Of a stretch of DNA of 64,000 bases, positions 16,612 through 24,927 are shown piece by piece. Under the pieces are notes generated by a model. It was not told where the DNA came from, searched no databases, and saw nothing but the letters and a program-made list of their open reading frames with translations. Each line of letters opens with the position of its first letter. The stretch's first letter is position 1. Position numbers and translations under genes: made by a program. Source of the DNA: Rhodovulum adriaticum (GTDB taxonomy: Bacteria; Pseudomonadota; Alphaproteobacteria; Rhodobacterales; Rhodobacteraceae); contig NZ_SLXL01000001.1 in the NCBI RefSeq assembly GCF_004345735.1, positions 567,876 through 631,875 of the forward strand. The letters are read 5' to 3'.

Positions 16612-17711
16612 TCGTGCGCCCGCTGGCCCTGTGCCTGACCCTGCTGCTGGCCGGCGCCGCCGCGGCGGGCGACATCCGGATCAAGGACCTGGTGGAGTTC
16701 GACGGGGTTCGCGGCAACGACCTGGTGGGTTATGGCCTGGTCGTCGGGCTGAATGGCACGGGCGACGGCCTGCGCAATTCCCCCTTTACCGAAGAGATCA
16801 TGGCCAACATCCTGGAACGGCTGGGCGTCAATGTCAGCGGCGAACAGTTCCGCCCCCGCAATGTCGCGGCGGTGCTGGTGACCGCCAGCCTGCCGCCCTT
16901 TGCCCGCACCGGGTCGCGGATCGACGTGACGGTGTCGGCCATCGGGGACGCCAAGAGTTTGCTGGGCGGAACGCTGGTGATGACGCCGCTGAACGCCGCG
17001 GACGGGCAGATATACGCGGTGGCGCAGGGCGCTGTGATCGCAGGCGGCGCCTCGGCCGAAGGGGACGGGGCCCGTGTCGTCCAAGGCGTGCCGACCGCCG
17101 GGGCGATCCCTGCCGGGGCCTGGGTAGAACGCGAGATCGCGTTCGACTTCGCCGCGATGCAACAGCTGCGCCTGGCCCTGCGCAGCCCCGATTTCACCAC
17201 GGCCGAGCGGATCGAGCGCGCGGTTAACCGTGCCTTCGGGAGATCCGTCGCCCGGATGGAGGATGCCGGCACCGTCGTTTTGGATATTGCGGCAACCGGC
17301 GCCCGCTCGCCCGCCCATGCGCTCAGCCGGGTGGAAAACATCACCGTGGAACCGCAGCGCAAGGCGCGGGTGGTGGTGGACCAGCGTGCCGGGACCATCG
17401 TGATGGGCGCGGATGTGCGGATCTCGCGGGTGGCGGTGTCACAGGGCAACCTGACCCTGCGGATCGACGAACGGCCCCTGGCGGTGCAGCCCAACCCGTT
17501 TTCGCCCGGTGAAACCGTTGTCGTCCCCCGCACCGATGCCCGCCTGGAAGAGGAGACCGGCACCGGCCTGGCGGAACTGGCCGGCGGCACCTCGCTGTCC
17601 GAGGTCGTGGCGGGCCTGAACGCGCTGGGTGTCTCGCCCCGGGACATGATCGACATCCTCAAGAGCATCAAGGCCGCTGGCGCGCTGCACGCGGAATTCA
17701 TCGTGCGCTAG
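16608..17711 (+). CDS. flgI: Flagellar P-ring protein FlgI
   Basis: Forms the P ring in the peptidoglycan layer around the rod. 367 residues with a Sec signal peptide (LALCLTLLLAGAAAAG). Family sequence starts directly after it: IRIKDLVEFDGVRGNDLVGYGLVVGLNGTGD. The conserved C-terminal end GVSPRDMIDILKSIKAAGALHAE is present. Last gene of the motB-flgEKLI run; an acyl-CoA ligase gene follows after 52 bp. Confidence 0.95.
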   Translation: MIVRPLALCLTLLLAGAAAAGDIRIKDLVEFDGVRGNDLVGYGLVVGLNGTGDGLRNSPFTEEIMANILERLGVNVSGEQFRPRNVAAVLVTASLPPFARTGSRIDVTVSAIGDAKSLLGGTLVMTPLNAADGQIYAVAQGAVIAGGASAEGDGARVVQGVPTAGAIPAGAWVEREIAFDFAAMQQLRLALRSPDFTTAERIERAVNRAFGRSVARMEDAGTVVLDIAATGARSPAHALSRVENITVEPQRKARVVVDQRAGTIVMGADVRISRVAVSQGNLTLRIDERPLAVQPNPFSPGETVVVPRTDARLEEETGTGLAELAGGTSLSEVVAGLNALGVSPRDMIDILKSIKAAGALHAEFIVR

Positions 17712-17763
17712 CCAGTTGTTCCCGGGCGCGCTACCGTCACTGAATCAACCTGCGGAGGATTCC

Positions 17764-19278
17764 ATGCCGAACGCCCTGTTTGATGCGCTTTTCGCCCGCC
17801 ACGCCGGATCGACGGCACCCTTTCTGCTGATGCCCGATGGCGGGCAGGTCGATCACGCCGCGTTTCAGGCCCAGGCGGCGGGCTATGGCGCGGCGCTGGC
17901 GGCGGCTGGGTTGCGGCCGGGGGACCGGCTGGCGGTGCAACTGCCCAAATCCGTCGCGATGCTGGGCGTCTATGCCGCCTGCCTGCGCGAGGGGATCGTG
18001 TTCCTGCCGCTCAATACCGCCTACACCCCGTCCGAACTGCGCTATTTTCTGGAAAATTCCGGCGCCGCGCTGCTGCTGTGCGATCCAGGGGCCGAGGCGG
18101 CGCTTGCCCCGGTGGCCGACGCTTGCGGGGCGCGGCTGATGACGCTGGATGCAGCCGGGCAGGGCAGTTTCGCCGCGACCGTTCCGGCGGATCCCGGCGA
18201 CCGGCCGGTGGTGGATCGGGGCCCAGACGATCTGGCCGCGCTGCTCTATACCTCGGGGACGACGGGCAGGTCCAAGGGGGCGATGCTGACCCATGACAAT
18301 CTGCTGTCCAATGCGCGGGTGCTGATGGATCTATGGGGCTTCACCGACGCGGACGTGCTGTTGCATGCCCTGCCGATCTACCACACCCATGGCCTGTTCG
18401 TAGCGACCCACATCGCGCTGCTGGCCGGGGCGCCGATGATCTTCTTGCCGAGTTTCGAGACTGGACAGGTCATCGACTGGCTGCCGCGGGCAACGGCGAT
18501 GATGGGGGTGCCGACCTTTTACACCCGGCTGCTGGATGATCCGCGTTTCACGGCCGACTGCACATCCGGGATGCGGCTGTTCGTGTCCGGCAGCGCGCCG
18601 CTGCTGGCGGAAACCCACCGCGCGTTCGAGGCGCGCACCGGCCACCGTATACTGGAGCGGTACGGCATGACCGAAACCAACATGAGTACCTCCAACCCGC
18701 TGAAGGGCGACAGGCGGCCCGGCACGGTCGGCCTGCCCTTGCCGGGGGTAGAGGTGCGCATCACCGATCCCGAAACCGGCCGGGTGCTGCCCAAGGACGA
18801 CATAGGCGTGATCGAGGTGCGCGGCACCAACGTGTTCCGTGGCTATTGGCAGATGCCCGACAAGACCGCGCAGGAGATGCGCGCCGATGGGTTCTTCATC
18901 ACTGGCGATCTGGGGCGGCAGGGGGCGGATGGCTATGTTACCCTGATCGGGCGGGCCAAGGATTTGGTGATTACCGGCGGGCTGAACGTCTACCCGAAGG
19001 AGGTGGAACAGGCGCTGGATGCGCAGCCCGGTGTTCTGGAAAGCGCCGTGATCGGCGTGCCACATCCCGATTTCGGCGAGGCCGTGGTCGCCGTCTTGGT
19101 GCCGCAGCCGGGGGCCGCCCCCGATCCAAACGCGCTGTCGCAGGCCATCGCGCCAGGGCTGGCCGCGTTCAAGCGCCCCAAGCAGATCCTGCTGCGCGAG
19201 GCGCTGCCGCGCAACACGATGGGCAAGGTGCAAAAGGCCGAGTTGCGGCGCGAACTGGCAGACCTGTTCCAGGCCTAG
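17764..19278 (+). CDS. matB: Malonyl-CoA synthetase (MatB-like AMP-dependent ligase)
   Basis: Acyl-adenylate-forming enzyme that would activate malonate or methylmalonate to the CoA ester using ATP. 504 residues. Core motifs: the P-loop LLYTSGTTGRSKGAMLTH near residue 162, RYGMTETNMS near 300, the hinge aspartate in FFITGDLG near 380 and LVITGGLNVYPKEVE near 402, and the adenylation lysine in RNTMGKVQKAELR near the end. ATG 17764 has GGAGG upstream. It sits inside the flagellar cluster and overlaps the 3' end of convergent fliP by 4 bp. Substrate choice is inferred from overall pattern. Confidence 0.82.
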   Translation: MPNALFDALFARHAGSTAPFLLMPDGGQVDHAAFQAQAAGYGAALAAAGLRPGDRLAVQLPKSVAMLGVYAACLREGIVFLPLNTAYTPSELRYFLENSGAALLLCDPGAEAALAPVADACGARLMTLDAAGQGSFAATVPADPGDRPVVDRGPDDLAALLYTSGTTGRSKGAMLTHDNLLSNARVLMDLWGFTDADVLLHALPIYHTHGLFVATHIALLAGAPMIFLPSFETGQVIDWLPRATAMMGVPTFYTRLLDDPRFTADCTSGMRLFVSGSAPLLAETHRAFEARTGHRILERYGMTETNMSTSNPLKGDRRPGTVGLPLPGVEVRITDPETGRVLPKDDIGVIEVRGTNVFRGYWQMPDKTAQEMRADGFFITGDLGRQGADGYVTLIGRAKDLVITGGLNVYPKEVEQALDAQPGVLESAVIGVPHPDFGEAVVAVLVPQPGAAPDPNALSQAIAPGLAAFKRPKQILLREALPRNTMGKVQKAELRRELADLFQA

Positions 19279-20009
19279 CCGGTGGGAAAATAGCCGCGCA
19301 CCAGCGCCTCTGACAGCAGGGTCCAGCCGTCGGCGACCACGAAAAAGGCCAGCTTGAACGGCAGCGCCACCATGACCGGGGGGACCATCATCATGCCCAT
19401 GGACATCAGCACGGCGGCGGTGACCAGGTCGATAATCAGGAAAGGCAGGTAGATCAGGAAGCCGATCTGGAAGGCGCGCGCGATTTCCGTCAGCAAAAAG
19501 GCGGGTGTCAGGATCGACAGCGGCGCCGTCGTGCCCGGCGCGGGCGCGGCGCCGGGGCGCAGCGCGGCCAGCGCGGCGTAGGTGTCACCATCGACGCGGG
19601 CGGTCATAAAGCCGCGAAACGGCTCCACGACCCGGGGGATGGCCTGATCCACGGGCAGGCTTTCCTCCACCATTGGCTGGATGCCCTGCTGCCATGCGGT
19701 GGTAAAGGTCGGCTCCATCACGAAATAGGTCAGGAACAGCGCCAGGCTGACCAGCAGCATGTTGGGCGGCGATTGCTGCAGTCCGATGGCCTGGCGCAGG
19801 ATGGCCAGCACGGTGACGATGAAGGGAAAACAGGTCACCATTATCGCCAGCCCCGGTGCCAGGCTCAGCACTGTGACCAACAGGATCAGCAGCACACCCC
19901 GGCCCGCCAGCGACCCGTCCTCGCCCAGCGAGATCGACAGTTCTTGCGCCCCGGCGGGCAGGGCCAGAACGCTCAGCATCAGCAGGGCCGTCAGGATCCG
20001 CGCGCGCAT
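19275..20009 (-). CDS. fliP: Flagellar export gate protein FliP
   Basis: Core subunit of the type III export gate in the inner membrane. 244 residues with a cleavable signal peptide, as usual for FliP. Family sequences include LAPGLAIMVTCFPFIVTVLAILRQAIG, QQSPPNMLLVSLALFLTYFVM and the C-terminal MSMGMMMVPPVMVALPFKLAFFV. FliP of many species needs FliO, which was not found here. Last gene of fliF-fliH-fliN-fliP, 2 bp after fliN. Confidence 0.94.
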   Translation of the reverse strand: MRARILTALLMLSVLALPAGAQELSISLGEDGSLAGRGVLLILLVTVLSLAPGLAIMVTCFPFIVTVLAILRQAIGLQQSPPNMLLVSLALFLTYFVMEPTFTTAWQQGIQPMVEESLPVDQAIPRVVEPFRGFMTARVDGDTYAALAALRPGAAPAPGTTAPLSILTPAFLLTEIARAFQIGFLIYLPFLIIDLVTAAVLMSMGMMMVPPVMVALPFKLAFFVVADGWTLLSEALVRGYFPTG

Positions 20010-20011
20010 GT

Positions 20012-20302
20012 CTAGGCCCCCTTGGGGGTGTCGACAATCTGGGTCAGGCGCACGGCGATCTGACCGGGGGCGTCAGGCGGCTCTTGCAGGGTGCCCCGGG
20101 CAATCAGCCGCTCGCCGATGAACAGCTCTACCGGGTCGTCCACCTTGCGATCCAACGGCAGGACGGCGCCGTGTTCCATGGCCAGCAGGTCGCGCAGCAG
20201 CGGCCGCGCCCGGCCCACCGACACGGTGATTTCCACCGGCACCTGGTCGAGGAAGGACAGGCCAAGCCCGCCGGCAGAGGAGGGGGAAAGCGGATCAGCC
20301 AT
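20012..20302 (-). CDS. fliN: Flagellar motor switch protein FliN
   Basis: Part of the cytoplasmic C ring; controls rotation sense and helps export. 96 residues covering the SpoA domain: LSFLDQVPVEITVSVGRARP, LLAMEHGAVLPLDRKVDDPVELFIGERLIARG (in parts). Overlaps fliH by 8 bp. FliG and FliM, its partners, are not encoded in this window. Confidence 0.92.
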   Translation of the reverse strand: MADPLSPSSAGGLGLSFLDQVPVEITVSVGRARPLLRDLLAMEHGAVLPLDRKVDDPVELFIGERLIARGTLQEPPDAPGQIAVRLTQIVDTPKGA

Positions 20303-20885
20303 GGTGCCGTGCCTCTTGTGTTTCGGGTGCAGTTTCAGCCGTCAGGAAATCGTCCAGTGCGCAGCGCAGCCCCTCGGTCATCGCGTCGATGTCGATCTCG
20401 CGGGCCTGGCTGGGCGCGGACAGCAACGCCTGCCCCGGCCCCAGCGTCGGGTCCGTTGCCACGCGCAGCGGCAGGGGCGGTGGGTCGCCCAGCAGCCGGC
20501 CGAGGGCATCTGCGGTTTCGGGGCCGACGTGCAGCTCCAGCGGCTGGTCGACCAGGTCATCGGCCAGTTTCAGCGCGGTGTCGGCGACCGTTCGGGCAAA
20601 CCCCCGATCGGCCAGGGTGGGCAACACCCGGTCCACCATCGCGCGCAGCAGGGGCGCAAGCCCGGCCATGAGATGGGCGCGCGCCTCGTGATAACCAAAT
20701 GCCATCTCTTCGAGCGTGGCGATGAACTGTGCGTCCAGGCGATCCTGTGCCTGGGATGCGGCCCCGGCGGCGTCGTCCCAGCCCGCCCGGTACCCCTGTT
20801 CATAGGCCTGTAGCCGCGCCTCTTCGGTGGCGGTGTCTGCGGCGCTTTGGGGGGCGGCGAAATCTTCGAGGGGCAGCGCGCGCAT
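20295..20885 (-). CDS. fliH: Flagellar assembly protein FliH
   Basis: Stator and regulator of the export ATPase FliI; acts at the base of the export apparatus. 196 residues, weakly conserved family. The motif EARLQAYEQGYRAGWDDA near residues 22-39 is the typical GxxxG-like helical start, and the C-terminal half resembles the ATPase-stator E-subunit fold (ALKLADDLVDQPLELHVGPE). The assignment rests mostly on position between fliF and fliN, with overlaps to both. Confidence 0.8.
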   Translation of the reverse strand: MRALPLEDFAAPQSAADTATEEARLQAYEQGYRAGWDDAAGAASQAQDRLDAQFIATLEEMAFGYHEARAHLMAGLAPLLRAMVDRVLPTLADRGFARTVADTALKLADDLVDQPLELHVGPETADALGRLLGDPPPLPLRVATDPTLGPGQALLSAPSQAREIDIDAMTEGLRCALDDFLTAETAPETQEARHHG

Positions 20886-22459
20886 CAGGTCTGTTCCGCC
20901 GTGTCTTCGATCCAGGCGCGCAGGATCGCCACGCTGTCCTCTCGCCGCCGGTCAATGGTGCTGCGCAGCCGGTCGAGTGGATCCGCGGACGGGCGGGGCA
21001 GGGCGGCGGGCGCATCCGGCGGCGCGGTAAGCTGAATCTCGGTGTCCGGGCTCTCGGCGTCGGGGATCGTCGCCAGCGTTCTTGGGGCGCGGTCTGGGGC
21101 GGGCAGGCCGGGGGGCGCACCGCCGGGGCTGCGCAGGACCGGCCGAACCACGAACAGGCCCAACACCAGCGCAACCAGCGCCAGTACGGCCAGTTGGATC
21201 AGGCGCATCGGGTCCAGTTGCAGGCCGTCGAACCAGCCCGATCGCGGGCCGGTGCCCGCCGGGACAAGGGGTTCCAGCGGCATGGATTTCAGGGTGATGA
21301 CATCGCCCCGCGCCTGGTCATACCCGGCGGCAGAGGCGATCAGCTCTCGCAGGTCGATCAGGTCGGCCTCGGGCAGGGGGGACCATGTCGGCTTGCCGTC
21401 CGGGCCGGTGGCGGTGACGCCGCCGACCAGCACCGCCACGCTCAACCGGCGGATGGCGCCGGGCGCGCGCAGGATCTCGCGCTCTGTCTCGGAAACCTCG
21501 TAATTGATGCGCTCCTGCGTTTCGGTTTCGCGCTGTTGGCTGTTGCGCCCGGCCTCTGCCGCGCCATCCGGCAGGTTGCTGGCCACCGTCACCGCGCCGC
21601 CCCCCGCATCGCTGGCTGACCGGGTATGTTCCCGTGTTTCGGCACTGATGGCGACGCGGCCCTGGGGGTCGATCCGGCGTTCGCGGATCGATTGTGTTTC
21701 GATTTCTGTTTCCAGGCTGACCTCGACCACCGCGCGGCCGGGGCCTAGCCGGGCGGTCAGCAGCCGTTCCAACCGGGCCTTCAGCGCTGCGGCACGGGCG
21801 TCGCTGGCGGTGTTCGGCGCGGTATCGTCGCCGATGACGGTGCCCTTGTCGCCATCGATGACCGACACCTTGTCCGGGGTCAGCCCTGCAACGCTGGAGG
21901 CCACCAGATAGCGCAGCGCGCGCGCCTGTTGCGGGGCGATCCCCCCGCCAGCCGCCCGCACCGTCACCGCAGCCGAGGCGGTCACGTCCCGCGCAAAGGG
22001 CCGTGCCGAGGGCGTGGCGATATGCACACGCGCCGTGCGAAAGGCGGGATTGGCCAGAATCGTGCGCGCCAGTTCGCCCTCTTTCGCGCGCCAATAGGCG
22101 GCGTCGAACATCTGCGCGGTGGTGCTGAACCCCGACAGCCCGTCCAGCAGTTCATAGCCCGCCGCGCCGTTGGCCGGCAGCCCCTCTGCGGCCAGGGTCA
22201 TGCGCAGGGCATCGCGCTGGGCGGCGTCCGCATAGATCGCGCTGCCGCGCACCTCATGGGCGACGCCGGCCTGATCCAGGGCGCGCACCACCTCGCCCGC
22301 GGCGGCAGGGTCCAGCCCGGAATAAAGCAGCGACAGCCGCGGTGCGCCCGCCATCCGCGACAGGCCCAGAACGGCCAGGAAAACCGCAAGGGTCGCGACG
22401 CCCGCCAGTATCCGCTGCCGATTGGTCAAGTTGGCCCAGACTGCCACGATCTGCTGCAC
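20885..22459 (-). CDS. fliF: Flagellar MS-ring protein FliF
   Basis: Forms the MS ring in the inner membrane, the base on which rod and C ring assemble. 524 residues. There are membrane helices at about 15-36 and 420-442, and between them the YscJ-like ring-building motif (LLYSGLDPAAAGEVVRALD, VRGSAIYADAAQRDALRMTLAAEGLP) and the second domain around KVSVIDGDKGTVIGDD. The C-terminal tail (residues 490-524, DRLRSTIDRRREDSVAILRAWIED) is the FliG-binding part. First gene of its minus-strand operon, sharing a regulatory region with divergent fliL. Confidence 0.95.
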   Translation of the reverse strand: MQQIVAVWANLTNRQRILAGVATLAVFLAVLGLSRMAGAPRLSLLYSGLDPAAAGEVVRALDQAGVAHEVRGSAIYADAAQRDALRMTLAAEGLPANGAAGYELLDGLSGFSTTAQMFDAAYWRAKEGELARTILANPAFRTARVHIATPSARPFARDVTASAAVTVRAAGGGIAPQQARALRYLVASSVAGLTPDKVSVIDGDKGTVIGDDTAPNTASDARAAALKARLERLLTARLGPGRAVVEVSLETEIETQSIRERRIDPQGRVAISAETREHTRSASDAGGGAVTVASNLPDGAAEAGRNSQQRETETQERINYEVSETEREILRAPGAIRRLSVAVLVGGVTATGPDGKPTWSPLPEADLIDLRELIASAAGYDQARGDVITLKSMPLEPLVPAGTGPRSGWFDGLQLDPMRLIQLAVLALVALVLGLFVVRPVLRSPGGAPPGLPAPDRAPRTLATIPDAESPDTEIQLTAPPDAPAALPRPSADPLDRLRSTIDRRREDSVAILRAWIEDTAEQT

Positions 22460-22521
22460 GTCGCGTTCTCCCGTCCTGGGGGCTTCTGCCCCGATGCTGG
22501 GTCAAACTGCACGGCGCGGGC

Positions 22522-22536
22522 TTAAGATTCGGTTAG
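22522..22536. promoter_or_regulatory. CtrA-like site between fliF and fliL
   Basis: TTAA-N7-TTAG, one mismatch to consensus. It lies in the 121-bp divergent region, 62 bp from the fliF start and 44 bp from the fliL start, so it could serve both operons. Confidence 0.55.
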
Positions 22537-22580
22537 TCGCTGCACGGCTATGCAAGGGCTTGATCCGAAAGGAGCCGGGC

Positions 22581-23057
22581 ATGGCCGAAACCGAGACAGA
22601 GAACGCGGATAACCCGCCGCAGAAATCACGCAAGCCTCTGATTCTGGGCGCTGTTCTGGCGGTCCTCCTTGGGGTGGCTGGGTTCTTTGCCGCCTATTCC
22701 GGGCTGATTCCCGGCGGTCGCGGGGGCAATGCGGGCGATCCGGCGGCGGATTTTCAGAACACCGCCTTTCTGCCGCTGGACCCCTTGGTCGTGTCCCTGG
22801 GCGCCGGGGCGGACAGTCGGCATCTGCGCTTTTCCGCGCAGTTGGAACTGGATGCCGCGCATGCGGCAGAGGTCGCCCATATCAAGCCGCGGGTGCTGGA
22901 TGTGCTGAACAGTTACCTGCGGGCGATCGATCTGGCGGAACTGGATGACCCGGGCAGCCTGGTCAAGCTGCGCGCCCAAATGCTGCGGCGCGTCCAGATG
23001 GTCAGCGGACCGGGGCGGGTGCACGACCTGCTGGTCACGGAATTCGTATTCAACTGA
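22581..23057 (+). CDS. fliL: Flagellar basal body-associated protein FliL
   Basis: Single-pass inner-membrane protein that rings the stator and supports its function. 158 residues: a short cytoplasmic head, one helix (PLILGAVLAVLLGVAGFFAAYSGL), then the periplasmic domain with LPLDPLVVSLGAG and a C-terminus VHDLLVTEFVFN. ATG 22581 follows AAAGGAG. A second, more diverged FliL-like gene lies at 31480-31980. Confidence 0.9.
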   Translation: MAETETENADNPPQKSRKPLILGAVLAVLLGVAGFFAAYSGLIPGGRGGNAGDPAADFQNTAFLPLDPLVVSLGAGADSRHLRFSAQLELDAAHAAEVAHIKPRVLDVLNSYLRAIDLAELDDPGSLVKLRAQMLRRVQMVSGPGRVHDLLVTEFVFN

Positions 23058-23067
23058 GGAGGCGGGG

Positions 23068-23427
23068 ATGGGTCTGATCGCGGATATCCTGCTGGTGGCG
23101 GGCGCCCTGGGCGCGGCATTCTACTGTTTCGTGCTGGCCGGGCGCCTGCGCCGGTTCAACGACCTAGAGGATGGGATGGGCGGGGCCGTTGCGGCGCTGT
23201 CGGTTCAGGTTGACGAGATGACGCAAGCGCTGGCCGGTGCACAGAACTCGGCCGAAGGGTCGACCGACAGCCTGGCGCGCCTGACCGCGCGGGCCGAGGA
23301 GGCGGCGCAGCGGCTGGAATTGCTGGTCGCAGCCCTGCACGAGCGGCCCGCAGCGGGCGGCGATACGCCGGAATCCGCCGATGCGACGGTGCAGTTCCAA
23401 CGCCATGGCGGGGACCGGGTGGCATGA
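23068..23427 (+). CDS. Small flagellar-locus membrane protein (PflI/DUF6468-like)
   Basis: 119 residues. One N-terminal membrane helix (ADILLVAGALGAAFYCFVLAGRL) followed by a coiled coil (VDEMTQALAGAQNS, LARLTARAEEAAQRLELLVAAL). The position directly after fliL and the layout resemble the alphaproteobacterial PflI/DUF6468 group, known in Caulobacter for flagellar positioning; this link is from memory of the family and unproven here. ATG 23068 has GAGGCGGGG upstream. Its stop overlaps the next start as ATGA. Confidence 0.65.
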   Translation: MGLIADILLVAGALGAAFYCFVLAGRLRRFNDLEDGMGGAVAALSVQVDEMTQALAGAQNSAEGSTDSLARLTARAEEAAQRLELLVAALHERPAAGGDTPESADATVQFQRHGGDRVA

Positions 23428-23993
23428 CGGGGCGCGTCCTGCCGGTCATCGCGGCGCTGTTCCTGCTGTCGGGCCTGCTGCGCCTGGGGGATGGCCCCGC
23501 GCAGGCCCTGGCAGAGGGGTTGCGCGGCCTAGGCGATGATGCGCCCGTTTCCGCGACCCCTGCCGCCCTGACCTGTTCCGCCCCGCCCGATATCGCGCCG
23601 GTTCTGGCGGCCTTGCAGGACCGGACGGCAAAACTGGATGCGCGCGAGGCTGCGCTGGACCACCGCGCCGCCACGCTGGCCATCGCAGGCGAGGAGATCG
23701 ACCGCCAGATGGCAGCCCTCGCCGAGGCAGAGGAGTCCCTGCGCGCGACCCTGGCCCTGGCCGAGGAATCGGCTGAATCCGACCTGGCCCGCCTGACCGC
23801 CGTCTACGAAAGCATGAAACCGGAACAGGCCGCGGCGCTGTTCGCGCAGATGGCACCGGATTTCGCGGCCGGGTTCCTGGGCCGCATGCGGCCAGAGGCG
23901 GCGGCGGCGATCATGGCCGGTCTGGACCCGCCCGTGGCCTATTCCATCAGCGCGGTCCTGGCCGGGCGCAATGCCCGCGCGCCCCGGGATTGA
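23424..23993 (+). CDS. MotE-like flagellar protein
   Basis: 189 residues. A signal-anchor at the N-terminus (VLPVIAALFLLSGLLRL), a long coiled coil (residues 70-125) and a C-terminal MgtE-N-like domain with YESMKPEQAAALFAQMAPDFAAGFLGRM and EAAAAIMAGLDP. This is the architecture of MotE, the periplasmic chaperone of MotC in rhizobia. No MotC by name is present, but a large secreted repeat protein follows motA two genes later. Cotranscribed between fliL and motA. Confidence 0.72.
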   Translation: MTGRVLPVIAALFLLSGLLRLGDGPAQALAEGLRGLGDDAPVSATPAALTCSAPPDIAPVLAALQDRTAKLDAREAALDHRAATLAIAGEEIDRQMAALAEAEESLRATLALAEESAESDLARLTAVYESMKPEQAAALFAQMAPDFAAGFLGRMRPEAAAAIMAGLDPPVAYSISAVLAGRNARAPRD

Positions 23994-24057
23994 TCAGCCA
24001 TTCTTAACGCCCTTGGCCACAGAATCCGGGCAAGCGCAGACACGGAGAGCAACAGCC

Positions 24058-24927
24058 ATGATCGGATTGGTCGGGATCGTCCTGATTTTCGTGATGGTCT
24101 TCGGCGGCTACATCGCTGCGGGGGGCAAGCTGGGCATCATCCTGCATTCGCTGCCCTATGAGATGGCCATCATCGGCGGTGCGGCGTTGGGGGCCTTTGC
24201 GATCGGCAACGACCTGCCCGCGATCAAGCAGACCGCGGCTAGCCTGCCACGTGTCTTCAAGGGGGCGAAATGGCGATCGCAGGACTATAGCGACCTGCTG
24301 TGCCTGCTGTTCGAACTGATCCGCATCGCCCGGCGCAACCCGGTTGAGCTGGAACCGCATATCGAATCCCCGGCCGAGTCGCCCATCCTGGGCCGCTATC
24401 CCCGGATCGCCGCCGACGCAGAGGCCGTGGCCCTGATCTGCGACACGCTGCGGGCGGCGGGCATGAATTACGACGATCCCATGCAGGTGGAGGAGGTTCT
24501 GGAAAAACGGCTGGATGCCCATTTGCACCATGCCATGCATCCCAGCCACGCCCTGCAAAGCCTGGCCGACGGCCTGCCCGCGCTGGGGATCGTGGCCGCC
24601 GTGCTGGGGGTGATCAAGACCATGGGCTCGATCGATCAGCCGCCGGAAATTCTGGGCAAGCTGATCGGCGGCGCCCTGGTCGGCACCTTTCTGGGCGTGT
24701 TCCTGGCCTATGGGCTGGTGGGGCCGTTTTCCGCGCGCCTGCGCGCCGTGGCCGAGGAGGACGCGCATTTCTATCACCTGATCCGCGAGGTGTTGGTCGC
24801 CAACCTTTACAACCACAGCCCCGCCATCTGTATTGAGGTGGGCCGCCAGAACGCCCCGGGTCACCACCGCCCCAGCTTCAACGACCTGGATTCCGCGTTG
24901 AAGGCCACCCGCAAGGACGCGGCCTGA
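24058..24927 (+). CDS. motA: Flagellar motor stator protein MotA
   Basis: Proton-channel stator subunit; its cytoplasmic loop pushes on FliG. 289 residues with four membrane segments: the first two near residues 1-50 (LVGIVLIFVMVFGGYIAAGG, MAIIGGAALGAFAIG) and the last two at about 175-230 (ADGLPALGIVAAVLGVIKTM, IGGALVGTFLGVFLAYGLVGP, the latter holding the conserved channel prolines). ATG 24058 follows GGAGAG. The stop shares a base with the next start (TGATG). Confidence 0.95.
   Translation: MIGLVGIVLIFVMVFGGYIAAGGKLGIILHSLPYEMAIIGGAALGAFAIGNDLPAIKQTAASLPRVFKGAKWRSQDYSDLLCLLFELIRIARRNPVELEPHIESPAESPILGRYPRIAADAEAVALICDTLRAAGMNYDDPMQVEEVLEKRLDAHLHHAMHPSHALQSLADGLPALGIVAAVLGVIKTMGSIDQPPEILGKLIGGALVGTFLGVFLAYGLVGPFSARLRAVAEEDAHFYHLIREVLVANLYNHSPAICIEVGRQNAPGHHRPSFNDLDSALKATRKDAA

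Noticed and set aside
24000-24020. TTAA half site upstream of motA as a CtrA site
   Set aside because: No second half site at the N7 spacing on either side.
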